Origin: Roseicyclus sp.
GTDB taxonomy: Bacteria > Pseudomonadota > Alphaproteobacteria > Rhodobacterales > Rhodobacteraceae
Reading direction: 5' to 3'
Assembly: GCA_018401965.1 (NCBI GenBank)
Contig: JAGYJU010000019.1
Location: 1 to 64,000 of the forward strand
Length of the DNA stretch: 64,000 nucleotides
Shown here: positions 1 to 8,338 of the stretch, piece by piece
Layout of the letters: each line of letters starts with the position of its first letter
Numbering within the stretch: the first letter of the stretch is position 1
The notes under the pieces: generated by a model
Databases searched by the model: none
The model's input: the letters and a program-made list of their open reading frames with translations, nothing else
Told to the model about the DNA's origin: nothing
Program-made: the position numbers and the translations under genes

Positions 1-7
1 CTTCATT

Positions 8-913
8 TCACGCGACCATATCGAGCACGTCGCGCTGCGCATAGAAGTTCTCTTCGGCCTCTGCAGGCGGAATGTTCCCGATGGGGCCAAGCAGGCGTCT
101 GTTGTTGAACCAATCGACCCAGCCGAGGGTGGCCATTTCCAGATCCTGCATCTTGCGCCACGGTCCCTGGCGGTGGACCAGCTCGGTTTTGTAGAGGCCG
201 TTTATGGTTTCAGCGAGGGCGTTGTCATACGAGTCACCAACGCTGCCGACCGATGGCTCAATGCCGGCTTCGGCCAAACGCTCGGTGTATCGAATGGACA
301 AATATTGCCCGCCGCGGTCCGAGTGATGGATCAATCCGCCCTTTTGGACGGGCCGTCGATCATGCAGGGCCTGTTCCAGCGCATCGAGCACAAAGTCTGT
401 CTTGGCGGACCGCGAGGCCCGCCATCCCACGATGCGATCAGCGAATGTGTCGATGACGAAGGCCACATAGACAAAGCCCTGCCATGTGGACACGTAGGTA
501 AAATCACTAACCCACAGCAGGTTCGGCTCAGGCGCCCGGAACACGCGGTTCACCTTGTCACGCGGACAGGGCGCTGACGTGTCAGGGACCGTCGTCTTGA
601 CCACCTTGCCGCGCACAGCGCCACGGATGCCGAGCTGTTTCATAAGGCGCTCCACGGTGCAACGCGCGAGCGTAAAGCCCTCACGCTTCAGCTGGTGCCA
701 TGCCTTGCGCACCCCATAGACTTGATAGTTTTCATCCCAGATCCGTTTGATTTCAGGGCAGAGTTCTGTGTCACGTTGATGCCGCGCGGAGGCTTTGGAG
801 GGATCGGCTTCGCACGCCAGGCGGTGGTAATATGTCGACGGCGCGATCGGCAGGACTCTGCAGATCGACTCGACGCCGTAAACAACGCGCTGATCTTCAA
901 TGAAGGCGATCAT
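8..913 (-). CDS. IS3-family transposase OrfB (DDE integrase)
   Basis: This is the catalytic half of the IS3 transposase, normally made as an OrfAB fusion by -1 frameshifting. The 301-residue product has an N-terminal HTH_21-like segment (around residues 45-100) and an rve integrase core with the DDE triad D137 (in WVSDFTYV), D199 (in HHSDRGGQY) and E235 (in [12 protein letters not shown]), giving the D-D(35)E spacing of the family. The start overlaps the OrfA stop by 4 bp. Length is normal, so the protein looks intact. No sign of decay. Confidence 0.93.
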   Translation of the reverse strand: MIAFIEDQRVVYGVESICRVLPIAPSTYYHRLACEADPSKASARHQRDTELCPEIKRIWDENYQVYGVRKAWHQLKREGFTLARCTVERLMKQLGIRGAVRGKVVKTTVPDTSAPCPRDKVNRVFRAPEPNLLWVSDFTYVSTWQGFVYVAFVIDTFADRIVGWRASRSAKTDFVLDALEQALHDRRPVQKGGLIHHSDRGGQYLSIRYTERLAEAGIEPSVGSVGDSYDNALAETINGLYKTELVHRQGPWRKMQDLEMATLGWVDWFNNRRLLGPIGNIPPAEAEENFYAQRDVLDMVA

Positions 914-1251
914 CGCTTCAGTGGGCGGTCGAGTTCCGCCTGCGCAAAATAAGCTGACGCCTTGCGGAGAATTTCATTCGCCTGGCGCAACTCGCGGACC
1001 TCACGTTCCAGGGCCTTGATCCGGTCCCGTTCTTCGGTCGTGACCCCGTCGCGCATGCCGCTGTCCTTCTCGGCCTGCTTGACCCATTCACGCAGGGTCT
1101 GGGGAATACAGCCGATCTTCGGTGCAATGGCCGCGATCGCGCCCGCCTGCGTTTCGTATGAGCCTTGATGCTCAAACACCATCCGGACCGCTCGTGCGCG
1201 GACCTCGGGCGAGTAGCGATTTGCCATTTTGCTTTTCGTCATAACCATCAT
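910..1251 (-). CDS. IS3-family transposase OrfA (DNA-binding subunit)
   Basis: A 113-residue product with an N-terminal helix-turn-helix (residues about 12-60, [16 protein letters not shown]...[10 protein letters not shown]) that binds the IS ends, followed by a leucine-zipper-like coiled coil (about 75-105, [19 protein letters not shown]) used for multimerisation. It overlaps OrfB by 4 bp in a different frame, the usual set-up for programmed frameshifting to the OrfAB transposase. The start may be an internal ATG ([10 protein letters not shown] or MANRY) rather than the first ATG. Confidence 0.9.
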   Translation of the reverse strand: MMVMTKSKMANRYSPEVRARAVRMVFEHQGSYETQAGAIAAIAPKIGCIPQTLREWVKQAEKDSGMRDGVTTEERDRIKALEREVRELRQANEILRKASAYFAQAELDRPLKR

Positions 1252-1294
1252 CCTTACTTAAGTTGATGGTCTCCGACAAACCCGGAGCGATTCA

Positions 1295-1486
1295 ACTGGA
1301 CGTTGGTCGATCATGCCGTGAACGTCGGTTCCGAGTCCGACTTGCCCTTTTGACATGTTGTAACGAACGGCCGCTCTCATATGTGAGGAACAGCCTGCAT
1401 ATACATGGCGCCACACTATCGTCGATCGCGCCAAGAACGCACGCGGATAACGGCGTCTTATAGCCTGCCGCGGCGGTCCTTGCCGC
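1295..1486. other. Short non-coding spacer between IS3 and GntR gene
   Basis: I see no credible gene, RNA or clear terminator here. Reading frames crossing it are antisense shadows of the regulator. Confidence 0.5.
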
Positions 1487-2179
1487 TCAGGAAAAAGCCG
1501 AAATCGCGAAATCGAACAGCGATCGCGCATGGGCAGCCATTGCGGACCGCGCGCTCTCCGCATCGCCGGCTTGCAGCGCATCGAGGATCGCCAGATGCTC
1601 GCGCGAATCCGGGCCCAGCCGGTCGGCCAGCGCGGCGATCTCGAATAGGCGCGTCGTGATCCGCAGGTTGCGCAAGATGCCTCCCATCACCGCATTGCCG
1701 CAGGCATCGATGAACAGGTTGTGCACCTGATCGTCGCAGGCCCAATGGACGTGGGTGTCGTAGGGATCGAGCCGTTCCAGCGCCAGAACCGCCGCCCGCG
1801 CCGTGGCGATGGCGGCGGGCGAAATCCGCCCCGCGGCCTGCGCCGCCGCCTCCGCCTCCAGCACCTCGCGCACCCGGAGGCTCTGCAGGTATTCGCCCAG
1901 ATCGACCTTGCGCACGAGATAGGACCGGTTCGCCGCCTTGAGCAGCAGGCCCTCGCCCTCGAGCCGCTGCATCGCCTCGCGCAGGGGGGTGCGCGAAAAG
2001 CCCAGCTGTTCTGCCAGGCGCTGCTCCACCAACGTGTCGCCGCCGCGCAACTCCCGGCTCTTGATCTGGTTAGAAATCGCCCGGTAGGCCTGCGCCGACA
2101 TGTTCGCGCTTTCGGGCTTTTGCCGTATCACAGTCGACTCCGGTGCAGCGCCCGTAACCCCTACATCATCCGCCGACAT
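1487..2179 (-). CDS. GntR-family regulator, FadR/FCD subfamily
   Basis: Transcriptional regulator, probably a repressor of the divergent M20/ABC operon and released by its substrate. The winged-helix domain (first about 75 residues; QAYRAISNQIKS...LAEQLGFSRTPLREAMQRLEGEG) is classical GntR, and the all-helical FCD domain follows, with the likely metal/ligand residues in HWACDDQVH, REHLAILDAL and MAAHARSLF. I chose the ATG at 2179 because AAGGA lies just upstream; an in-frame ATG at 2206 would add nine residues. It is divergent from the M20 gene across about 230 bp that should hold both promoters and the operator. Confidence 0.85.
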   Translation of the reverse strand: MSADDVGVTGAAPESTVIRQKPESANMSAQAYRAISNQIKSRELRGGDTLVEQRLAEQLGFSRTPLREAMQRLEGEGLLLKAANRSYLVRKVDLGEYLQSLRVREVLEAEAAAQAAGRISPAAIATARAAVLALERLDPYDTHVHWACDDQVHNLFIDACGNAVMGGILRNLRITTRLFEIAALADRLGPDSREHLAILDALQAGDAESARSAMAAHARSLFDFAISAFS

Positions 2180-2408
2180 GTCCTTACCCTGACCACGTGT
2201 CTGCATTTTCTCCGGGCCCCGAGGCGCCGGAGGACCGCCTGTTCATGAGCAATCCGCCCGCGGCACAAATTTCGCGCAGATCGGACAGATAGGATCTGAT
2301 CTTTTGGCGTAGTTAGCTTTTCTCTTGCAATAGCACAAGAAATGTTTTGTAGTTTATCTAGCATACAATTTGCGTACTATGAGTATATCAAACATGTGGA
2401 GGCAATGG
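2180..2408. promoter_or_regulatory. Divergent promoter region between GntR and M20 operon
   Basis: This AT-richer gap separates the regulator from the catabolic operon and is the expected place for their promoters. A loose inverted pair around 2362-2380 (CATAC and GTACTATG) could be an operator half-site pair, but it is imperfect. GGAGG at 2398-2402 is a good ribosome-binding site for the ATG at 2409. Confidence 0.4.
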
Positions 2409-3735
2409 ATGACACTCGCACGGCCACATGAGCGCTCGGACGCCGCCCCCGTGACCCGTGACGCTGAGGCAGAGGAGGCAATAGCCTTCCTGCGCGCGCT
2501 CATCGCCGCGCAACCCGCTGGCGAGGCAGCGGTCCAGGCACTGATCTCCGACAAGATGTCCGAGGCGGGCGCCGTGGTCGAAAATCGACCCATTCGACCC
2601 GGCCGGAGTGCCCGTGATCGGCGAATTCGCCGTGGCGCGCGCTCAGCAGGCGGGCGAGCGGGTGAATGTCATCGGCCGCCTTCACGGTGCTGCTGCGCAC
2701 CGCTCCCTTCTCATGTTCGCTCATCCCGACAGTGAGCCTGTGGCGGGCACCGACACTTGGGTCCACGATCCCTTCGCCGGTACGATCTCGGGCGGACGGC
2801 TCTACGGTTGGGGCGTCGCTGACGATCTCGCGGGCATCGCCGCGGGTGCGCTGGCAATTTCCCGCGCCGCCCGCGCCGGGGTCAAGTTGGGCGATGTTAT
2901 CATGATCTCCGCCCCCTCCAAACGGCACGCCCGCGGGGTCGCCGCAGCGATGCAGCAGGGCTTCGTCGCCGATGCCGCTCTGTATCTTCACCCCGCCGAA
3001 TCCGGTGCGGGCTTGAACGAGATCAAGGCCTTCGCCTCGGGCCAGCTAGAATTCCGTATCACCGTGACCGGGAAATTTCCGCCCACCAACGAACCGAGCC
3101 ACACCGCCTTCGCCCATCTCGCGGTCAACCCGGTGGACAAGGCCATGGTGATCCACGCGGCCCTTCGCGCGCTCGACGCCGCGCGTGGCGCGCGCACCCA
3201 TCATCCCGCTCTCCAGAAAGAGGTTGGCCGCTCCACCAACCTCATGGTTTCCAATCTGCTGTGCGGCGAGGATCGCAAGTTCGGGCGTCTGAACCAGACC
3301 TGCACGCTGGCCGGCGCCCTCTCCTTCCCGCCGGGCGAAACCCTCGATGAGGTCAAGGGCGAAGTGGAGGCCGCCATCGCCGCTGCCTGCGCCGCCGATC
3401 CCCACCTTACCGAGCATCCCGCCACCATCGAGTGGCTCAGCGGCGTGACCGGCGCAGAATGCCCGCCTGATCACCCGCTCTACCTGACCGCCGCCCGCGC
3501 CGTTAGCGCGCAGACCGGCAGCCAGCCGCACGTCAACCCGATGCACACCTCGTCGGACATCCGCAATCCGATCGTACAAAAGGCCATCCCAACCGTTGGA
3601 CTGGGCGGTCTTTGCGGCGATCTCACCCAGAATGGTCGACACGACGAATGGATCGACGTGGACGACTACCTCCGCACCATCGCTGCAACGACGGCGATCA
3701 TTCTCGATTGGTGCGGACACCCGCGCAGCCCATGA
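2409..3735 (+). pseudogene. M20-family metallohydrolase, broken by a single-base frameshift
   Basis: Family members hydrolyse amide or peptide bonds of small acylated amino acids or dipeptides. The N-terminal 58 or so codons (from ATG 2409 after GGAGG) are in one frame; the rest (from about 2585) is in another. Removing one A from the AAAA run at 2581-2584 restores a continuous reading VVEIDPFDPAGVPVIGEF. Visible M20 features are the first metal histidine in MFAHPDSEPV, the bridging aspartate in GWGVADDLAG, HPAES, and the late metal histidine in MHTSSDIRNP. The usual catalytic Glu-Glu (DEExG) is replaced by SAPSKRHARG. First gene of the operon, so it probably acts on the imported compound. 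The frameshift may be real or a sequence error. Confidence 0.8.
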
Positions 3736-3808
3736 CGCGGTGCTTTCGGCCCGGTCGCAAGCTATCCCTTGCGACACTTCGACCATCCACCAACAGGGGA
3801 ACCAGACC

Positions 3809-4673
3809 ATGAAGACAATCACCACCATGCTCAAGGGCGCCGCAGCGACGCTTGCCCTCACCTTCGCCGCGGGCGGCGCCATCGCGCAGGATTGCCCGGC
3901 CGACTTGCCCACCGTCACGCCCGGCGTGTTGACCATGTCGATCAACGCGACGATCCCACCACGCCAGTACATCGACATGCAGGGCAAGCTGCAGGGCCTG
4001 CACCCCGACCTCGGGCGGGAAATCGCGCGCCGCCTGTGCTTGGAGGCTGAGTTCATGAACGTCGGCTTCGAAGTGCAGATCCCGGGCCTCGCCAATCAGC
4101 GATGGGACATGATCAACACCGGCATGTACTACAATCCCGATCGCGCGATGATTATGCGCCTCGTTCCCTACACCGTGAACGCGCTGCGCTATTGTGGTCG
4201 AGCGCGGCAACCCGCTTGGCGTCACCGGCTATGACGAACTGGCCGGCTACCCCGTGGGCACCGAGATCGCGGGCTTTGCCGATAACCTTCTGCGCGAGGT
4301 GAACGCGGAACAGGTGGCCGGAGGCTTCGCATCTATGCAAATCCAGTCCTTCAATACTTTCGCAGAGGCCTTCGCCGCGCTGGCTGCCGGACAGGTGCGC
4401 GGCGTCTTCGGCCCCGATGCGACGGCGGCTTGGTATGCCGAACAGGGCGCCTTCGACGTCGGCGCTGCGGGTTTAAACCCGGGCCTGCCCTCCGCCTTCG
4501 GCTTTGATGGCGCTAGCGGCGAGGTTCTATCCGAGGCTGTGGCACAGGTTTTGCGCGACATGGTCGCCGACGGTACCTACCACGACATGCTGGGTGCCTA
4601 TGGCGCGACCCCGATCGAGCTCTGGGACGACTACACCGGCGACATCGCGGTCTACTACACGCCCCCGAGCTGA
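3809..4673 (+). pseudogene. Amino-acid-type ABC transporter solute-binding protein, frameshifted
   Basis: Periplasmic binding protein of the polar-amino-acid class (SBP_bac_3 fold). A signal peptide is visible (MKTITTMLKGAAATLALTF, cleavage near AIAQ-DCP). The first 127 codons are in one frame up to about 4190 (PYTVNALRY); the remainder (VVERGNPLGVTGYDELAG... to the stop) is in another. One extra base near 4191-4193 explains the break. Together they give a normal length of about 288 residues. It lies between the M20 gene and the permease and would supply substrate to the permease/ATPase pair. As with the M20 gene, the indel may be decay or a base-calling error. Confidence 0.82.
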
Positions 4674-4700
4674 GCGGCACGGTTCATCTGACACCCGATT

Positions 4701-4728
4701 TCGCCCGGAGCTTACCTGCGCCGGGCGA
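4701..4728 (+). promoter_or_regulatory. Intercistronic hairpin after solute-binding-protein gene
   Basis: TCGCCCGG at 4701-4708 pairs perfectly with CCGGGCGA at 4721-4728, leaving a 12-nt loop. It sits between the binding-protein stop and the permease start with no T-run, so it looks like an mRNA-stabilising or attenuating hairpin rather than a terminator. Confidence 0.5.
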
Positions 4729-4754
4729 CGCCCCCGTGACGCAGGAGCGCGCCC

Positions 4755-5495
4755 GTGAACTGGAGCTGGACCTTCTTCTTCGAGTATCTGACCAACGGCT
4801 TCATGTTCCGCGGAGCATGGACGACCGTCTGGCTCTCCGTGATCTCGATGACCATCGGCCTCGGCCTCGGCGTCGTGGCGGCGATGATGAAGATGTATGG
4901 CAACGCCGCGGTCCGCTACATCGCTGAATTCTATATTTGGCTCTTTCGTGGCACGCCCGTCCTAATCCAGCTCATCATCATATATACCGGCTTGCCGCAG
5001 CTCGGCATCCGGCTGAACGTCATCGAATCCGCCATCCTCGGCCTCGCGCTCAACGAAGGTGCCTATCTGGCCGAGATCATCCGCGCGGGCATCATGTCCG
5101 TCGATAAGGGGCAGAACGATGCCGCCCGCTCCGTCGGCATGACATGGCGCGAACGGATGTATCTCGTCATCCTGCCTCAGGCGACGCGCACCATCATCCC
5201 ACCCTTGGGCAACCAGTTCAACGGCATGCTCAAGACCACGTCGCTTGCCTCCGTCATCTCGATGGAGGAGCTGATGCGCAACGCCCAGATGCTGGCGCAG
5301 ATCAACTTCCGCGTGCTTGAGGTTTATAGCGTCGCGGCGCTGTGGTATCTGCTGCTGGTGTCGATCTGGGGCCTGATCCAGCAACGGATTGAGGCGCATT
5401 ACGAAAAACCCTTCGGTCCCGCCGCCGCCATCTCGCCCGAGGCCGCGAAGGAGCTGAAGAAGGCCATGCAAAAGGCCGGGGCGACTAAGGTATGA
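4755..5495 (+). CDS. Amino-acid ABC transporter permease (HisM/GlnP type)
   Basis: Inner-membrane subunit of a polar amino-acid importer. The 246-residue protein has several hydrophobic spans and the EAA loop that contacts the ATPase ([19 protein letters not shown] then [10 protein letters not shown]). The start is GTG 4755, preceded at a good distance by CAGGAG. Only one permease is present, so it probably works as a homodimer. It overlaps the ATPase start by 4 bp (ATGA), showing translational coupling. Confidence 0.92.
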   Translation: MNWSWTFFFEYLTNGFMFRGAWTTVWLSVISMTIGLGLGVVAAMMKMYGNAAVRYIAEFYIWLFRGTPVLIQLIIIYTGLPQLGIRLNVIESAILGLALNEGAYLAEIIRAGIMSVDKGQNDAARSVGMTWRERMYLVILPQATRTIIPPLGNQFNGMLKTTSLASVISMEELMRNAQMLAQINFRVLEVYSVAALWYLLLVSIWGLIQQRIEAHYEKPFGPAAAISPEAAKELKKAMQKAGATKV

Positions 5496-6367
5496 CCCAA
5501 GGCATCCAGACCGCCCCGCACCCCGAGAGGCCCGCCATGACGATAGACGCCCCGCCGCCCGCCGCCCGCGCCGCTACCTCCCGGCCCGCCAAGGCCCTTG
5601 GCGCGCCCATCGTGCTGATCGAGAACGTGCAGAAAGCCTTCGGCGACAACCACGTCCTGCGCGACGTGTCGATGACGATCCGCCAGGGCGAGGTGGTGGT
5701 GATCTGCGGTCGCTCGGGCAGCGGGAAATCTACGCTCCTGCGCTGTATTGACCAGCTGGAGACCATCGACGGCGGCACCATCCGCGCCGCGGGCCACCTG
5801 ATGGGCTTCCGGGAGAAGAATGGCAAGCGCGTTGCGCTCCGAGACGCGGAGATCGCCCGCCAGCAGCGCGACCTCGGCATGGTATTTCAGAACTTCAACC
5901 TCTTCCCGCATGTCAGCGTGATTGAGAATATCATGATGGCGCCGGTCCGTATCCTCAAACGCCCCCGTGCCGAGGTGAAGGCCGAGGCACGCGAACTGCT
6001 CGCCCGTGTTGGTCTGCCCGAAAAGGAGAACGCTTATCCCCGCCAGCTGTCGGGCGGCCAGCAGCAGCGCGTCGCCATCGCCCGCGCTCTGGCGATGAAA
6101 CCGCAGGTGATGCTCTTCGACGAACCCACCTCCGCCCTCGATCCCGAGATGATTTCCGAGGTGCTCGACGTGATGGTCGACCTGTCGCACCAGGGCATGA
6201 CGATGATCGTTGTCACCCACGAGATGGGCTTCGCCCGTGCCGCCGCCGATCGCGTGGTCCTGATGCACGGCGGCGAGATCGTGGAGGAGGCGCCGCCCGA
6301 ACAATTCTTTACCAACCCCAGGAGCGAACACACCAAGCTCTTCCTGTCCAAGATCCTGAGCCACTAG
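5492..6367 (+). CDS. Amino-acid ABC transporter ATP-binding protein (GlnQ/HisP type)
   Basis: Drives uptake by ATP hydrolysis at the cytoplasmic face. Walker A is GRSGSGKST, the signature is [15 protein letters not shown], Walker B is [12 protein letters not shown], and the switch histidine is in VVTHEMGFA. The 291-residue form has a Pro/Ala-rich N-terminal extension of about 40 residues relative to the family; an internal ATG at 5537 would shorten it and may be the true start. Follows the permease with a 4-bp overlap and precedes the phosphotriesterase-like gene by 7 bp. Confidence 0.93.
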   Translation: MTQGIQTAPHPERPAMTIDAPPPAARAATSRPAKALGAPIVLIENVQKAFGDNHVLRDVSMTIRQGEVVVICGRSGSGKSTLLRCIDQLETIDGGTIRAAGHLMGFREKNGKRVALRDAEIARQQRDLGMVFQNFNLFPHVSVIENIMMAPVRILKRPRAEVKAEARELLARVGLPEKENAYPRQLSGGQQQRVAIARALAMKPQVMLFDEPTSALDPEMISEVLDVMVDLSHQGMTMIVVTHEMGFARAAADRVVLMHGGEIVEEAPPEQFFTNPRSEHTKLFLSKILSH

Positions 6368-6374
6368 CCCCGCC

Positions 6375-7445
6375 ATGCCCGCCCAAGACCCACCAATCGG
6401 CACGATCCGGACCGTCTGTGGCGACCGCCCCGCCGCTGATTTCGCGGCAGTGATGGTTCACGAACACTTGCTCTATGACATCACACCCCCCGGCGCCGTT
6501 CCGGACGATACGCAGATCACGCCGCAGAACCGCTGGCAGATCGACTACCTGTCGAACCAGACCCCCGCGAACGCCCGCCAGCAAGACGTCGGAATAGCGG
6601 CGTCGGAGCTTACCGCCTTCTGCGCCGATGGCGGTGACCTGATCGTCGATCAATCCGTGGGCGGCCTCGCCCGCGACCCAACCGGGTTGCAGGCCGCGTC
6701 CCTCGCCTCGGGCTGTGCCGTAGTAGCTGCGGCGGGCACCTACACCGCTGCCTACCTCGATCCTGAGACGCAAGCCGCCGACACCGACACGCTCGCCGCC
6801 CGCTTCACCGCGGAAATCACTACCGGCCTCGACGGCACCACCGTCCGAGCGGGCTTAATCGGGGAAATTGGCTGCTCCTGGCCATTGCAGCCTTGCGAAA
6901 GCCGGGCGCTCATCGCCGCGGCAATGGCCGCGCAGCGGACTGGCGCCGGTATCTCCGTTCACCCCGGCCGCGACCCGCGTGCTCCCTTCGAGATCGTGGA
7001 CATCCTTGGGCAGGCCGGTGCCGACCTCACCCGCGTCGTGATCTGCCATATGGACCGGACCTATCCTGAGCCAGACGAAACCGGCCCCATGGCGCTGGCC
7101 CGGCTGGGCGTCATGGTCGAATGGGATTTTTTCGGCGTCGAATCCTCGTATTACTGGATGGACCCTGATGTCGAACTGCCCACCGACCGTGGCCGCTTGC
7201 GCGCCTTCCGCGCGCTGATCGACGCAGGTCTTCGCGACCGCATCCTTGTCAGCCATGACATCTGCACCCGTACGCGTGCCCGCCATTGGGGTGGGCATGG
7301 CTACGGCCATGTCCTGCGCAACATCGTGCCCCTGATGCGGCGCATGGGCTTTGCGCCCGGGGATATCGCCCATCTGATCCGTCTTAATCCCTTGCGCCTG
7401 CTTGCGATGCCTCAGGCTGCCATCCATCCGGAGTTTCCAAGATGA
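6375..7445 (+). CDS. Phosphotriesterase-family (PTE) amidohydrolase-fold hydrolase
   Basis: TIM-barrel metal hydrolase of the phosphotriesterase/lactonase group; natural members often open lactones or similar rings. Visible metal ligands are the HxH in VMVHEHLLYD, a glutamate in LIGEIGCSW at the place of the carbamylated lysine (as in Php-type relatives), histidines in ISVHPGRD and VICHMDRT, and the late aspartate in LVSHDICTRTR. At 356 residues the length is normal. Overlaps the DapA-like gene by 4 bp. In this operon it could hydrolyse a cyclic intermediate; that is inference. Confidence 0.85.
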   Translation: MPAQDPPIGTIRTVCGDRPAADFAAVMVHEHLLYDITPPGAVPDDTQITPQNRWQIDYLSNQTPANARQQDVGIAASELTAFCADGGDLIVDQSVGGLARDPTGLQAASLASGCAVVAAAGTYTAAYLDPETQAADTDTLAARFTAEITTGLDGTTVRAGLIGEIGCSWPLQPCESRALIAAAMAAQRTGAGISVHPGRDPRAPFEIVDILGQAGADLTRVVICHMDRTYPEPDETGPMALARLGVMVEWDFFGVESSYYWMDPDVELPTDRGRLRAFRALIDAGLRDRILVSHDICTRTRARHWGGHGYGHVLRNIVPLMRRMGFAPGDIAHLIRLNPLRLLAMPQAAIHPEFPR

Positions 7446-8338
7446 CCAAGGCCTTTCGCGGCACCTATACCGTCATGATCACGCCCTTCGATGCGGATGG
7501 CGCGTTGGATGTTCCTGCGCTGGAGGCCTTTACCGACTGGCAGGTGCGCGAGGGCATCCACGGCCTTATCCCGCTGGGGTCCACCGGCGAGTTTCTCTCG
7601 ATGACGGAGGCCGAACGCGAGACCGTCGCGCGCTGCGTGATCGACACCGTTGCAGGCCGGGTGCCCGTCTTGATCGGCGCGGGCGCGGAATGGACTGATG
7701 ACGCCGTGCGCGCCGCGCGCATGGCCGAACGGGCGGGCGCCGACGGGGTGATGATTATCCCGCCCTATTATTCCAGCCCGACCGAGGACGAGCTTTACCA
7801 TCATTACGCCACCATCGGCGCAGCCATCGACCTGCCGATCATGATCTACAACAACCCCGCCACGGCCAATGTCGACCTGACGCCCCCCATCGTCGCGCGC
7901 CTGTCAACCATCCCCAATGTAAGCTACATCAAGGAAAGCACACTGGAGGTCACGCGCATCCGCGATATCCTCGATCTCTGTGGCGACCGCATGACCGTCT
8001 TTGGCGGCATCCTCGGCTTTGAATCCTTTGTCGAAGGGGCGGAGGGCTGGGTGTCCGTCGGCTCCAACATCATGCCCGCCGCCTTCGTCGAGTTGTTCAC
8101 TCTGACAGCCGATGCCCGCGACTACGACGCCGCCCGGACGCTCTACAAGACAGTGCTGCCGGTGATCCGGCTGGTCGGCGGGCATCACTACGTCGCGGCG
8201 ACCAAGGCGGCGCTGGGCATGATGGGGCAGGGCGTCGGCGCCCCCCGCGCTCCCCGGCTGCCCTCGACCCCGGCCTATCAGGCCCAGATCCGGCAGGTGC
8301 TGCACGATCTCGACCTGATCCCCGGATCCGTCGCATGA
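7442..8338 (+). CDS. Dihydrodipicolinate synthase (DapA) family lyase
   Basis: Class I aldolase-fold enzyme of 298 residues. The Schiff-base lysine is in VSYIKESTLE, the pyruvate-carboxylate motif is PLGSTGEF, and the catalytic tyrosine is in PIMIYNNPAT. Family members include true DapA, N-acetylneuraminate lyase, keto-deoxy-sugar dehydratases and the 4-hydroxy-pyrroline-2-carboxylate deaminase of hydroxyproline breakdown. Sitting directly upstream of an Fe-S/flavin oxidase of the type used for D-amino acids or D-hydroxyproline, a deaminase/aldolase role in catabolism is more likely than lysine biosynthesis. Overlaps the next gene by 4 bp. Confidence 0.87.
   Translation: MTKAFRGTYTVMITPFDADGALDVPALEAFTDWQVREGIHGLIPLGSTGEFLSMTEAERETVARCVIDTVAGRVPVLIGAGAEWTDDAVRAARMAERAGADGVMIIPPYYSSPTEDELYHHYATIGAAIDLPIMIYNNPATANVDLTPPIVARLSTIPNVSYIKESTLEVTRIRDILDLCGDRMTVFGGILGFESFVEGAEGWVSVGSNIMPAAFVELFTLTADARDYDAARTLYKTVLPVIRLVGGHHYVAATKAALGMMGQGVGAPRAPRLPSTPAYQAQIRQVLHDLDLIPGSVA

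Larger units (their letters stand above)
1..1294 (-). mobile_element. IS3-family insertion sequence (partial, left edge cut by window)
   Basis: Two overlapping reverse-strand reading frames (OrfA and OrfB) of the IS3 arrangement fill this stretch. Upstream of OrfA, positions 1264-1294 read on the minus strand start with TGAATCGCTCCGGG and look like the left inverted repeat of IS51/IS407-type IS3 elements, which begin TGA..CCCCGGG. The other terminal repeat lies beyond position 1, so target duplication cannot be checked. The element lies immediately downstream of the GntR gene. Confidence 0.85.
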
